Shown here: in pieces, positions 23,101-34,440 of the stretch
Layout of the letters: each line of letters opens with the position of its first letter
Numbering within the stretch: position 1 is the first letter of the stretch
From: Oxytricha trifallax
Taxonomy: Eukaryota > Ciliophora > Spirotrichea > Sporadotrichida > Oxytrichidae
Assembly: GCA_000711775.1 (NCBI GenBank)
Contig: ARYC01000109.1
Span: forward strand, 1-64,000
Direction of reading: 5' to 3'
DNA length: 64,000 nt
Position numbers and translations under genes: made by a program
The notes under the pieces: model-generated
Seen by the model: only the letters and a program-made list of their open reading frames with translations
The model's database searches: none
What the model was told of the DNA's origin: nothing

Positions 23101-25461
23101 TTAGAGGCAAGTATCTTCGAGCAGATTTTAGATGAGTTTGTGAATATCAGAGAAGAAATCTAGCAAATTGTAGTTGAAAGAGAGAGAAAACGTATAGAAG
23201 ACATGGATCAGCAAAAACTCAAGAAGGAAGACCCAAAAATTGAATTGTAAAGGTTATTGTCATAAATTAATCTGGAAGAGATGAAATATTTATCTTTTAT
23301 TTTTTATGTAAGTACAAAGAAAACAATCCTATAGGAGACATGATACCAATAAAAGAATAAAAAGTGGGAAAAGCATTAAAAGTGAAAAAGAACTAAAACA
23401 AGATGACGATAACGATAATAACATAGATTTCGAGGCTGGAGAATAAAAATAGTTTAAGAACAAAGATCCTCAAACACAACAGTTCAACACTTTTGGAAAT
23501 TAAGAATCATTGGAGAGTGGTCTTGAAATTCAAAGAAATGGAGCAGTATTTCTTGGAAGTAGTCCAAAATCTAAATTTGAATAGCATACCTAGGGAGGGT
23601 ACTAACTTAAAGCTTCTAGTATAAGTCCACTTATTGAGAAATACACCTAAAATACTTAGTCACCAGAGTTTAACTACAACAAGCTTATGTTTGGAAAAGC
23701 TCCTTACAACAATAAGTAAATTTATTATTAAAATATGTATTTGACAACAAATATTTTGTTTGATTAATGCCAATCCAAAACTTAGCGTGCACATGAAGAA
23801 CATCGAAAATATCAAAAACAACATAAGAGAGTCTATGCTACATGAGAATATAGATAAAAACATAATTGAGGAAAGAATTTAAGAAACTTAGCAACAAATT
23901 AGGATGGAAAATCAATTTAAAGAACTTAAGAAAATTGACAATATGGAATTTGGATATGATTCTAACAGACAGTCTTTCTGCCTGAAGACTTTATAATTAT
24001 TAAGAATTTTGAATTAATTGATTTTATATGTGATATAATAATATTCAGTTGAGATCATCCTTAATGAAGATCTAGAAGACAAACGAGTAATAGAAAGTTC
24101 AGAGAAAAGTTAAACATTATCAATACTTATTTTTGTTATCAATCGTAATTAAAATTTGGTTTACCTAAAAGGATAAACCAGTAAATGCTGGAAACGACAA
24201 TAAAATCTTCGATTAGCTTCCCGAAGAGCATGTAGATTCACAAAACTAAGAAATGATGCTGCCAGCACCTTCAGCACAAATACAGTCTCCCCATGTTGAT
24301 AACGACCAGATTATATAAAGAAACAATGCTAACCAAAACATCATGAATTTAAACGACTCATTAAGCGCCTCTGCTATCCAGGGGTCAGTTGAGAACATGA
24401 ACTTAAACATGCACCTGGCAACAAACTTCAATTAGTCACAGATGGATTCTGATGCATATCCTGCCTACTTAGGAGAATATCAACGCCACATTGGAGACTC
24501 ATGAAAATTATCAGGAAAGCAATAAAACCATGAACAGCTTTTTATTGAGGAATTTGGAGTTAATGAAACCTTACAATCCAAATAATGATCCATTCAGTAT
24601 ATTTAAAATAGATTATAAATTCCTCTCTTAAAATTTTGCCCATAATTAATACTATACTTTAATTTTTTTCATACATTTTAGGATAGTATAAGTTATATTT
24701 AAATATATATTATTTACTCAATCAATTAATTAAGCATGATTACTGGAAAACGATGTTCAAAAGCTGTCTTAGCACATAATGTCCTTTCAATCTCTAATAC
24801 AAGATTGCTTATTATCGAGTATTGCCAGCTTTTCCGCACTTCAACAGATCAAATGGGTGAGGATGCAAATGAAATAATTAGATAACACTACGTCAAAAAA
24901 GGAGCTAAATGCCTTGAAAGTTATCTCAGTATCATGAATCTAATCGATAAGTTTATTATTATTATTTATACTTAGTTTAGAGATAGTCTGGATAGATATA
25001 GAGCAAAATATTATCATATTTACATAATGCATTTTAAAGTTAATTCAAAGTATTGATCTTCAAGCAATTTCATCAATGATTTCTAGCATCTATATTTATT
25101 ATAGAATATCTATTAATCACTTGAAATTTGATGATTTAGTTAAATCTAGATAAAAACAAATTAATCAGAAAAAAGGTCTACTTCCTTGAAAACAGAGTAA
25201 AGATTTGAATCTCATAAATTATGTTGATATATATATATATATATAGTTTATAATTAATAATTCAATCACTATTAAAGGTATTTTAAGATGCTTTAGGAAG
25301 TGCTTTCAAGAAAGATTAAGATGCTTGAGAAGCAAAGTGCCCGTATGCTGAGCAAAAAGTCATTAGTAATCATAAAAAGAAGCCCACTGCTTGACCCGAG
25401 AGACGACAAACATCACAGGTTCAATGAGAAATTAATGGGCAGTGATCCACTTTATGTTTGA
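20165..25461 (+). CDS. Cyclic-nucleotide-gated / EAG-HCN-type cation channel
   Basis: Plasma- or ciliary-membrane voltage-gated-like channel with a cyclic-nucleotide-binding domain. The N-terminus (ATG 20165, MKLPYGIQGNGS) is polar and disordered. From 21830: ALWKTVWNVLGLLLILFQAI (S1), YLDILIDSIFLVDVCFNFF (S2), the FLIDLMSSIP motif (S3), LSRLPRLYRLLRLIKLMRLY (S4, Arg every third residue), MITSLIMMIFLLHLIGYLWA (S5), and a pore with YWAAVTIYTVGYCD: the second filter Gly is Cys (TGT, 22492-22494). Then S6, a C-linker, and a CNB domain (FEPMRIKNGTVFAKEG, IIFGETDI) at 22880-23130. The long tail is acidic, Q/N-rich, with a coiled-coil-like block (24725-24930). Stop TGA 25459-25461. A one-base frame break precedes the pore near 22455; another lies near 24460. 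Confidence 0.85.
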
Positions 25462-25640
25462 GACTATGTATAATTAAATAATCAAAGATTTATGATGTAG
25501 TTAATGTTAATATATTCTCTTTATTTTTTATGGAAGAAAATTATTTAATATTTAAGCTTAATACTTATATTTATAATAAGCACAATTAATAATATAATTA
25601 ACTAAGATATAAGTTAATTTTAGTTTTTTTTACTTTGATC

Positions 25641-27358
25641 TCATATTTAAAGTGAAATTAAAATAATATGTGCCTGACATTAGATTAATTTAAATTTATT
25701 AAATTTTATTGAGAATCTCTCATGTGAGGTCTTTCCAAGTACGAAATTCTTGGAGTGAATATACAGTAAAATTGTGCTTGGTACAAAGAAAACTGTGCTC
25801 ACAACCAGGTAAAAGAAACCAAAAGCTCTTTGAACTGCTGGAACGTTGCAAATTCTTATAGATTTAATCATTATAGTACAAATTACATGTTTATTTATAA
25901 TTCTAGCGAAGCAAAGGGGTCCAAATGGACTGTCTCTGGTGTCTTTAATGGGTCCAAGGCAATCTATAGCGATTCACACACCATGACTCTTAATGCCAAC
26001 ATAGTTGTTGATTTAGTAATACAATTGAGATCATATCTGATGATAACTGGTAAAAATTAAATTGTTGATCCAGGGGCAATGGTGGTCGTATCTCTCAACG
26101 CACACTTTACAGATAGCGCAATGTCTACTTCTTGGGGTTCTGATCACCTTACAGTCTGGGCAAAACTCATTAGGAGTGAATACTTTCATATAATTAATTA
26201 AAAACGTACTATAAATAGATTTTGGAAGAATCGTTTAAGTTTTGAGAGTATTTTGAACTAACTGAATTAAATAAAATAAAAAAATAAGAAAAATTCATTT
26301 AAATTTATATAAAAATCAATTTAAATAACGAGCCTTCTTATAAATAATTACAAATTTAATTCGCACATATACTCCTAATCTCAATTATTTAATAGTTTTT
26401 AATTTTTCTTAATATTTATTATTTTTTATGTATAAAAATGTATTGTTATATTTTTCAGTAATTCCATAAATTCAGTAGGGTGTTCATCTGTGTTCTTCAA
26501 GCTACCAGGGTCCTTTCTAGTAGAATAGATGTATAGAATGAAGACTTTCAATCCAATCATAGTAGATGAGACCGCATAGTACCACACTGGTAGATCTGGG
26601 TAGAAAATAAAGTACAGTGAGAAGCACATGATGGCACTTAGAGTCCAGAACAAAACTTGGCTCTTGTTGTTGGTTTCAAGGCAAACAAGGGGAGTCTTGA
26701 TCATCATGCACTCGAGATACCTTGGCTTGGCTAGCATGTTCTTGAGGTCACGCTTAATGACGTCTGGTAAGTGCTCGCTGATGTAGTCAACTGGCTTTCT
26801 ACCATCGTTGCCCTTGATCATTCTGTCAGCTCCCTTAATAAACAGGGCTCTAACTGGCCTGGTTGACTTAAGTTACTCAATACTCTTCAAAGCTAAATGA
26901 AGAGGTGTAAGACCTTTCTTGTCTCTGGCATCTAAGTTAGGGTTCAAACTAAGGATGTAGTTTAGAGCTACCTCAGCTTTGGAGTAGCAAGCCCAATGAA
27001 GAGGAGTACTAAACTTATTGTCTAAGATGTTAATGTCCATCTTCTTAACTTCAGCGAAATAGTAGATTGGCATAGCTTGGTCTCCTTGAGTAGCAATGTG
27101 AAGTATTGAGGATCCAAATTTACAAAATTAAGATCATATAAGATTTCTAAAAATAAATTTGTTCTTCTTGATATTGTTGACATCACAGTTTTCCATAAGG
27201 AATTAAATGATGGATTAGTTACCATGATAAGTGGCAAAATGTAAAGCTGTAAACTCATCATCAGTTGACGAATTGACCCATAAACTTAGGATCTTACTTT
27301 TCTTTTAACGGTCCATATTTTGTAGAGTATTTTCAACCACATAATTGTAAAGACCCAT
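25641..27358 (-). CDS. Ankyrin-repeat DHHC protein S-acyltransferase (HIP14/Akr1 type)
   Basis: Palmitoylates cytosolic cysteines of target proteins at endomembranes. ATG 27358 (MGLYNYVVENTLQNM). Ankyrin repeats: EFTALHFATYHGNQSII, SSILHIATQGDQAMPIYY, FSTPLHWACYSKAEVALNYI and GLTPLHLALKSIE (27260-26880), ending ..DGRKPVDYI. TM1-TM2 at 26640-26530 with a following DPG motif (RKDPGS). The zinc-binding catalytic domain at 26190-26060 reads NEFCPDCKVIRTPRSRHC, then CVERYDHHCPWINN: the DHHC tetrad is intact. An IES (26005-26069) must be removed to give NNYVGIKSHG. TM3/TM4: LVVSTVFFVPSTILLYIHS, then FVLGKTSHER (the TTxE-like motif is TSHE). Stop TGA 25641-25643. A further IES is likely between 25990 and 25860. 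Confidence 0.88.
26005..26069. other. IES with 8-bp pointer (TTGTTGAT) in the DHHC gene
   Basis: Direct repeat TTGTTGAT (ATCAACAA on the coding strand) at 26005-26012 and 26062-26069, with 49 bp between. Keeping one copy joins the catalytic DHHCPWINN to YVGIKSHG in frame, matching the family's PW.NNCVG.+NH. Left in place, the IES would break the protein right after the DHHC box. Confidence 0.92.
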
Positions 27359-27613
27359 GAATTAATAAAATTATAGTTTTTAATTAAAGTATATAGAAGA
27401 CATAGACTCTTTTGCTTTTATGCTATTATAATTATTTTAAATTTTTAAAGCAATCTTCAGAGTTTTTATAGGCACTGAATGACAAAACAGAGAATTTTCT
27501 AATATCAGTCATCTCAAGAAGATTTAAAGACAAATCTTTCTCCAAAAGATTCTTAAATTTTATAATTCAAATAATATAATTCTTCATATACATTAAGAGA
27601 TGAGTTCATGAGT

Positions 27614-27821
27614 AAAGTTATAGAACACTAAGCAAAAGGAAGTTGAAGAGTAAGAGAAAAGAATCGAAGAAGAGAAAAAGGAAGTTCTTAAGAAGCACGC
27701 TCAATAACTCAGATCACAAATTCAAACAAATTATTATTAACTTAAGACAGACTTGACTAACTCGAAGAAGGCAGAAAAGTCATGCAAACTTTAATTTGTC
27801 AATATTCTAGAAGAAACTTGA
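27614..27821 (+). CDS. Coiled-coil protein fragment
   Basis: A short frame rich in K, E and Q (KEVEEQEKRIEEEKKEVLKK, HAQQLRSQIQTN) predicted to form a continuous helix, closing at TGA 27819-27821. The pattern loosely resembles axonemal coiled-coil proteins such as CFAP45, but no diagnostic residue is available. No start codon or further exon was found, so it is either one MDS of a larger gene or a relic. Confidence 0.4.
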
Positions 27822-27985
27822 CATAATTTATAAAAATAAGATCTTGTGAGGAAATTGTAAATCAACTGAACATTATGAAGAGAAATGACAAAAATGTTCT
27901 TGGGCGTGATGTTCAACTTTATGATAATATACATATGAGACTCTGGATATGATTATAATAACGGAAGCAGTTGACTAGCGAATGC

Positions 27986-28468
27986 AAGTCTTGGGGTGAA
28001 GTTTCCTGCCCAGTATTATGATAAAAGAATCTTTATGGAAGTTTCCTGGCAAGTAAATTTTATATTTTTTCTTAAATTTATTTTTTCATTAATTATTCTT
28101 TCTAGCTCCAAGTAACAACTTTTAGTAATTTGACTGACATGAAATTTAAGATACACAGCCTATATTTTATGAAATTAAAAATATTAAATATTTGATTACT
28201 TTAAACCTCATTTTTTCGTCTTTAAGTACATCTAGTTATGGTAAAATTACTCATTTAAATAGATTACGATTAAAATTTATCTATAATCATTAAGAATAAT
28301 ATGTTAGACAACTACATTCCCTTAATTTTTTATGATAGCAACGGATGTATGATATATCACTAAACATTTATTAAGCTAAAAAATAAATTTCGATTTAATT
28401 TCATTTAAAATACATGAACTTATATACTAAAAATTTACTTTGCCAGGGAACTTCCCCCCCCCAAGTCT
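27986..28468. mobile_element. Short TIR element with C/G-run ends
   Basis: The left end reads AAGTCTTGGGG-TGAAGTTTCCTG and the right end is its imperfect inverse (CCAGGGAACTTCCCCCCCC-AAGTCTT). A second GGAAGTTTCCTGGCAAGTAAA motif lies about 60 bp inside the left end. The interior (about 480 bp) is AT-rich with no ORF. A similar GGAAAATTTCC...CCCCCC motif pair is present near 61785-61840. Probably a MITE or a pair of IES boundaries. Confidence 0.5.
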
Positions 28469-28469
28469 T

Positions 28470-29105
28470 CATCTAGAGACTTAGATTTCTGTGAAAAATT
28501 AAATTAATAAATAGAATTCTTTTTCAAAAAGTGTATTTAAAAGTAAGAATATAACTCAAATTTATAAATTGGAATAAAACTGTGAAAATGTGTGAGAATT
28601 CATCTGTCTTATTTTAATGTAAAACATATCTATATGTGAAATCAACTGCCAACTTAAATAATTATATTCTAGTAATGCCTTTTTATTTTAACAATATTTA
28701 AATCTAATCAATTCTAATTCTATAAAATCAAATTTTATTTCATATTAAAAAATATCCTAAACTATTACAATATATTAAATAAAAATATTCATTAGACCAT
28801 TTACATTAGGTATTAATTATAGTAAATTTTTTATATAAATAAGATAATTTAATATGAAGATTTTTTAAAAACTATTTGAACATACATGGCAAATAAAAGA
28901 TCTTTAATTTAAGGTTAAAATTAATCTAATATAACCTCAATTTCAGTAAATATTATTTGGATGATGGAAAGATTATTTCGATATATGCTTAAATAGAGCC
29001 ATTCTTCAATATATCATCATAGCTGTGTTATTACTAGAATATATAATAAAAAGCTTTTTAGATGCTTAATTTATGATAAAAATTTAATTGAATAAATACC
29101 TGTGC
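28470..29105. other. AT-rich region, no gene seen
   Basis: No conserved frame on either strand. Only scattered AT-rich repeats. Confidence 0.5.
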
Positions 29106-29600
29106 GAACGAGTGATTAGGCTCTCTGCTTCTCGAGTCTCTTGAGTTGTCTCTCGTACATCTTTTTCTGAGTGGGGATCATGTCCTATCATATACTTGCA
29201 GCTCATCCAGCATCCCTTCTTGGCTTTCTTGCTGCCTCCAAGTGGCTTTGATAAGTTCTTCTTTTCGTTATCTGCGTCTAGGGCAATAGTACCAAAATAT
29301 TAAATGCATTATGTTTTCTATTAATCCTCTTTATTTGAAGATTAAAGATTCATCGAGATATAAAATAGACTTTGAGTCGTTGAGAGGGGTTTGTTCATCT
29401 TCTTCGTCAATTTCATCAGCAACTTTGTTTTCAGTCTCTCCGAAGCTATTTAATAAATAAAATAAGTGATTTAATTAAGATTTTTCAATTTATTTTGTAA
29501 TTGGCAGCTTTCTTTGAGAATCTCTTATGAACAATTGGAACATTAACAATAAACTTTATTCTATTACTGTATCAAAGAAAAAGAATAATAAATTAAAATA
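29106..29600 (-). CDS. Unknown charged protein, several short exons
   Basis: Three consistent blocks on the minus strand: IKFIVNVPIVHKRFSKKAAN (29560-29500), an acidic block ETENKVADEIDEEDEQTPLN (29440-29360), and a Lys-rich block NEKKNLSKPLGGSKKAKKGC (29280-29210) followed by charged sequence to about 29106. AT-rich gaps with GT/AG borders separate them. No family recognised. It points away from the coiled-coil gene beginning at 29620, so the two may share a promoter region. Confidence 0.45.
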
Positions 29601-29619
29601 AACAATATAAATTTTAGAA

Positions 29620-31141
29620 ATGTCTAACAGTTACTTATCAACGAATGACCTTCAGACAACGGCCCTTCCTATGGAGGAGGTGATTTTGGTGGTGGAGGTG
29701 GCGACTGGCCAAAAGCCTCAATTGGAAACTACAAGGGAGTTATGTTGTGCAACAGACCTAATGAGTTGGGACAGCAGTGCAAGCCAGACAGATCTGGAAG
29801 TGACATTCCCTTTAACTCCAGAGTCATGCCTGACTAGCAAGCGGGATGGAACCCAACAAAGAAACTCTTCCCAGAGACTTCCAAGAAAAAGATTGATCCT
29901 AATAACATTCTCATTAAGCATAGAAGATTCCTGAAAACACTATTAAGCAAGTATATTCGAAATGTGGAAGCTGTTTAAAATAAATTCAAAAAGCGAGATA
30001 ATTAGATATATATCATATTACTGCTTAATAAAAGTGATTTATTTTTAACTTATTATTATTTCAATTACACATATATTTACAAGGAATAGCACTAGCTCGT
30101 CATGTTCATGAGTGATAGATAGTTTAATCAATCTGCACAGCTCAAAGAAGTATAAACAAACTCAAATACCTTAAAGTCTTTCATTTTGCGACAAAATGCT
30201 TTGAGAGTCAGCCGAGTCCCTTATAAGATCATCTCCAAATATTGTACTCGTGCTTTGAATGTATCAGGTTCTCCCTCTGATAGTGTCGAGACTAAGTTTA
30301 TCAATAATCTCTGTGCAAGTAATAGCGTCTTGAAAATCTTTTTTGTTGACAAATACCAAAAATGCTGCTTCTATAATTCCTCATCAGCGATCATCTTGTG
30401 GAGCTCTTCTCTGTCTTCATCAGTTTAGTTTAGTCTCTATCATTTTAACAAACAACGGATCGAGTCCTTAGTTATTCAGGTAATAATGTTTCGAAGAGAG
30501 TCTGATTTTGTCTTGACCTCCTGTATCCCTCAAGATTGAAATGATATTTTTGCATTCATCTGTCTTGACGTTGAAGCCGAATATTGGAAGAAATTAAACG
30601 ACTTTTCCAAGCTTTAGCTTGAAAATGAAATTGATATTACCGGCAGCATCGAGACCGATCATGAGAATTCTTATATCATTCTTGAAAATAAGACTGTGTC
30701 ATTCATTGGAGAACTTAAAACCCATTTTTTCCTAAATAATTGTAATTAAATTAAATTCATTATTACTCTAATTATCTCGTTTTTTGAATTTATTTTAAAC
30801 AGCTTCCACATTTCGAAAATACTTGCTTAATAGAGGATCAGAAAAATAAAGAAAAGAGGAAAATGATAAATTGGCATAAGAAAGGGAAGAAAAGAAGAAG
30901 AAGTTTGTTGAGGCATCAGCAAATTAGAGAAAGAAGATTAAGGATATGAAACATGGTGATAACGAGTTGGTCAGTAATGAAGTAAACAACGAATATCAGG
31001 AGCAATTGCCTCAAGCCAGATTAACAGAAGAAAATCTTAAAAAGAACGATATAATTTCACAAAAAGCAGCTGAAGAAAAGCGTAAATCATCAGCAGTATA
31101 AAAATCATAGGCAAGTAAAAAGAATCTATCATATGCATGAC
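29620..31141 (+). CDS. Gly-rich/coiled-coil protein, interrupted by an inverted duplication
   Basis: ATG 29620 (MSNSYLSTNDLQ). After a frame change near 29668 comes a Gly-rich stretch (YGGGDFGGGGGDWPKASIGN), then YKGVMLCNRPNELGQQCK, NPTKKLFPETSKKKIDPNN and LIKHRRFLKTLLSKYIRNVE. This part reaches arm 1 of the inverted duplication (29940-30002). The C-terminal half resumes after arm 2 at 30834: KEENDKLAQEREEKKKKF and ASANQRKKIKDMKHGD, stop TGA 31139-31141. The 770 bp between hold an ARF pseudogene on the other strand and should be removed in the working copy. Probably a ciliary coiled-coil protein, but I cannot name it. Confidence 0.55.
29940..30833. repeat. Inverted 63-bp duplication of coding sequence flanking an ARF pseudogene
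   Basis: Arm 1 (29940-30002) codes for part of the coiled-coil gene (YIRNVEAVQNKFKKRD). Arm 2 (30771-30833) is its reverse complement with about two mismatches. The two arms bracket roughly 770 bp. Reading of the host gene stops at arm 1 and resumes immediately after arm 2. Confidence 0.85.
30085..30725 (-). pseudogene. ARF-family small GTPase pseudogene
   Basis: From ATG 30725 the minus strand reads MGFKFSNE, an in-frame TGA, then RILMIGLDAAGNINFIFKLK, where a functional ARF has GLDAAGKTT: the P-loop Lys and Thr are gone. Further blocks: FGFNVKTDECKNIIS (ARF: GFNVETVEYKN), DTGGQDKIR (WDVGGQDKIR), REELHKMIADEEL, VFVNKKDFQDAI (NKQDL) and TEIIDKLSLDTIRGRT followed by TGA where ARF has Trp. At least two frame changes and two premature TGAs show it is dead. 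No intron is visible, so a retrocopy is possible. It sits in DNA that interrupts another gene. Confidence 0.85.
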
Positions 31142-31242
31142 ATTTAAAAAAATTTCAAAATCTTCAAACTTAGAACTTAAAATTTAAGCATTGAACAACT
31201 TTAAACCATTTAATTTAAATATTGAGTATATTTCCTTCAACC

Positions 31243-31768
31243 GTCGCCACTTTTTTTAAAAGTGGGGACGCTTGGAAGAGTTTTTGTAAATATATTAAAT
31301 TAAGCATATAGTGTCTTATATATTAACAATTAAAATTAATTAAACTTATGATTAATTCATTATAAAACATAGAAATATATTAGCTATATACTTTAGTTCA
31401 GGATTCAAAAATCATAAACATTAATAGAGATCCTAATAGATCTATATAATTCCAAAAAGAATTATAGAAACTTAAGTAAGTATATATTTAAGTATAATAA
31501 TCCGTAAAAATATAACTAAATATCTATAAATAGAAACTATTCATATTCCATTTAGAATATACTAAGTCCAATAGGATTTCTTTTAGTTCTTTTCAGATTT
31601 GAATCATGAATTGTGAGAGACAAAAAGTAGATTTTAACATTAAACAATTCTAAATAATGTTTATGATAGACTAGTTTTAACAATATATTAATTAAATATA
31701 ACATACATAATACATGATTGTTAAAAATCCTCCAAGCGTCCCCACTTTTTTAAAAAGTGGCGACTGTC
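31243..31768. mobile_element. TIR element with a hairpin inside each terminal repeat (MITE-like)
   Basis: Left end GTCGCCACTTTTTTTAAAAG...GGGGACGCTTGGA and right end its inverse (31730-31768). Within each repeat CCACTTTTT and AAAAAGTGG can pair as a small hairpin. The interior is about 450 bp, AT-rich and without an ORF. It lies between two genes (31141 and 31868). Confidence 0.8.
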
Positions 31769-31867
31769 GGATTATAAAATGTAATATTACTCATAAATAA
31801 GGAAGTTTAAAATGAATGATTAGCTTTAAAGTACTTAATTTATATAATTAAAATAATTTTAATCAGC

Positions 31868-32555
31868 ATGACTATAATAAAATAAACAAAACCAGCATGG
31901 GCAAAGACAGTCCAAGAACTTGAAGATGAGAAAGAAAAGGAAATTGACGATTTGTTAGAATTCGCATACGAGCTAGACTATGAAAAATTTATGAATAATT
32001 TTGAGGTTAGATAGGCACTAGCAATTATTAAAGATAGAGTCAAAGAGATAAAGATGGATGAAGACTGGAAAGCAAACATTGCGAAAGAATGGAACGAGGC
32101 TTGGAACGATAAAACTGGTGATAATTAGAACGCATATAATCCAAGCGGAGCTAAGCAGGATAGAGATGAGACTAGAAGCATGGGTTAAACCTCATTTAAG
32201 AGTGCTAAGACTGGTCTTTCTAAAGGCAGTATGATCTCAAGTTGAGAAAGCTGTTTAAGATCAAGAGCAAAACAAACCAGAGTGGAATGGCTCAGTTAAG
32301 TCTTACAACAAAATGTCTACCGAGGAGCGTGTTACCAATCGTCTAGCTAATGAAGTGCTCAGAGACAATGCCAAACTTAGAGGTACTCACTCTGGACAGT
32401 CTCTGCAAAAGATATTGATGAAAGAAGCAAAGAAGCAGTTGATGCAGGATGATTATAAGGGACCAGTCCTTCAATTAATAAGAGAGAAGGAACTTAAGGA
32501 ACCTGGTCAAGATTATAGCAATCTTCCATACTTGCATAAAAATCCTGCTGTCTGA
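31868..32555 (+). CDS. Conserved-looking coiled-coil protein, unassigned
   Basis: ATG 31868 (MTIIKQTKPAWAKTVQELED), then EKEIDDLLEFAYELDYEKFM, NNFEVRQALAIIKDRVKEI, a helical acidic/basic module that looks well constrained. A Lys/Asp-rich linker with WKANIAKEWNEAWNDK follows, and after a frame change near 32240 (intron or small indel) the C-terminal part TEERVTNRLANEVLRDN, SLQKILMKEAKKQLMQ, stop TGA 32553-32555. Such a 'PAWA..ELE..ELLEF...LD' start occurs in ciliate axonemal coiled-coil proteins, but I cannot name the family. Confidence 0.6.
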
Positions 32556-32693
32556 ATGTCTCTCAAAATATGCAAAATTATAATCATATATTTCTATTGT
32601 TTATTTTAAGTTTTTCAATTATCAAAAATAAAACAAATCATTATGAAATTAGAGATTATAAAATAATTAATTAACTCAAATAAAAATTTTATC

Positions 32694-34440
32694 TCATCTA
32701 CTGTCAAGACTGCTACTTCTATCTGAATGTGGACTTCTTGAATCTTTTCTTTTCGCATCAGCTTTCCTCTCATTTTTCTAACTTTAAATCTTGATCTTCG
32801 ACTCTCTTTTTTATGGTCTTTTCTCTTTCTATCTCAGCTTGTTGATTTATTTCTTCTGCGATCTCTTTCGCTATCATCACTATAGTCTCTTCTGTGTCTC
32901 TTTGAACTTTCATGTTTATGATGTTTGCTCCTTTTATGTCTATCATCACGATCCTTGTAGTCGCAATCTTTATAATCACGATCTCTGTCTCTATGGTGTC
33001 TATCTCTATCATAGTCTCTATGTCTTCTTCTGTCATAAATATCATCTCTTCTCCTATCTCTAGATGACTTATCAACTACTGGTCTTTAATCTTTGTCATT
33101 CTTTCAATGGAGATCTCTTGAATCTTCTTTGATGTCTTATATTACTGATTAATTTCTATCACCAGCATTTTTATTTAGCTAGTTAATCTCATTTTCCTTC
33201 ATTTCTTAATCATGAGTATCTTACTATTCTTAACCTGAACCCCTGACAGGTGGCGTCCATTTAGTTTACTTATCATATCTGCCCTCTTCTTTAAATTTCT
33301 TAATATGCTATTCTTTAGCTGCTTTTTGTTATTCTAACACACCTTTAAAACTACACCTTCTACATATTAAGCAGTAATTGACAATTATTGATTATCAGTG
33401 GTGCTACAAATATTGTAAAGTTCTAAAATATAAGCTGATACATACTCTATATCCTCAAACTTAACTCCAAATATCTTCCACCACTCGATACCCTTTGGAA
33501 ATGGATAATTCATGATTTTAGATGCCAAGTTAATGGAACTGCATGCAGCAACATTAGGTGGAAAGTAAACTACTACGGTGGTCGTATAAGCATCATTAAC
33601 GTAGTTCCAAGCTTTCTGAGCAAATTGTTTTGTACCATTCAGAACTCTCAAGTAGAAGTAAATGAATTTGTGAACGTTCAAAGTACTCAATTGATATGTT
33701 GAAAAGCCCAACTCTTTTAAAATGAATCTCTCAGCATCAACAATTTCGATCTTGAGATCTGGGAATTAAAAGGAACTTATATCTAGTAGAGGAACTGGTC
33801 TTTAATTGTTAGCTTTATTAAGCTTAAAGACATAGTCAAAAACTGAAATTACATCTTTCAATTTACGAGGATTTTCTTCGATTTTAGCAGCCAAGAATAA
33901 CGAAGCTGTAGCAACTGTTAGGATCTCACATTTCATGAACGACTTTATATAGTAAAATCTATGCAATATAGCTTATGCTGTAGCCATTGTAATTATTGGT
34001 AATTTTAGTAAAATTCCTGATTCTTAAATAAGCATGCAGCCATATATTCTGAATTTACGTTCATCCTCGAGACTTAAAGTTCACTCGGGGTGAATGTATT
34101 AATGGGTAGATTTATAGCAATAGCTCCTTCATCTGTACTGTCATTTGTGGAATTTTCTAATTAATTGTTACTATCAAAGCTATCGCATATGTAATCTAAG
34201 TAGTTTTTGACAGTGAGTACTCGTTCGGAGGGTTCTAAACTTAACACCTTTTCTTAGAGTGTCAGTGGGATGTCGTTAACATCTTCTTAGACTACTTATA
34301 GATCCTTTTCTCTTGCAGCTTCGAATTCACTCTTTAAGTTCGTCTTATATACTTCTGGTATATTCTCCTTTAATTTTCTTTTAAAGATAATAATTATTAA
34401 ATCTAATGATTCCTGCTTTATTGTTTCGTAAAGTCTAGTC
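32694..34440 (-). CDS. Cyclin L (RS-domain cyclin, CDK11/12-type partner)
   Basis: Nuclear cyclin linking a CDK to pre-mRNA splicing. An N-terminal extension (34430-34140) precedes the cyclin boxes. Box 1: RIYGCMLIQESGILLKLP, MATAQAILHRFYYIKSFMK, ATASLFLAAKIEENPRKLKD (33990-33870). Then EIVDAERFILKELGFSTYQL and box 2: AQKAWNYVNDAYTTTVVVYF, NVAACSSINLASKIMNYPFP, WWKIFGVKFEDIEYVSAYIL, all in the order of animal cyclin L. The C-terminus is rich in Arg, Asp and Ser dipeptides (RRDDIYDRRRHRDYDRDRHH; 33040-32780) and ends KDSRSPHSDRSSSLDSR-TGA 32694-32696. One-base frame changes occur near 34090 and in the RS region (a TGA near 32845). The exact start is not determined. Confidence 0.85.

Noticed and set aside
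32791-33063. Plus-strand ORF rich in Tyr, Phe and His
   Set aside because: Antisense shadow of the Arg/Asp/Ser repeats of cyclin L.
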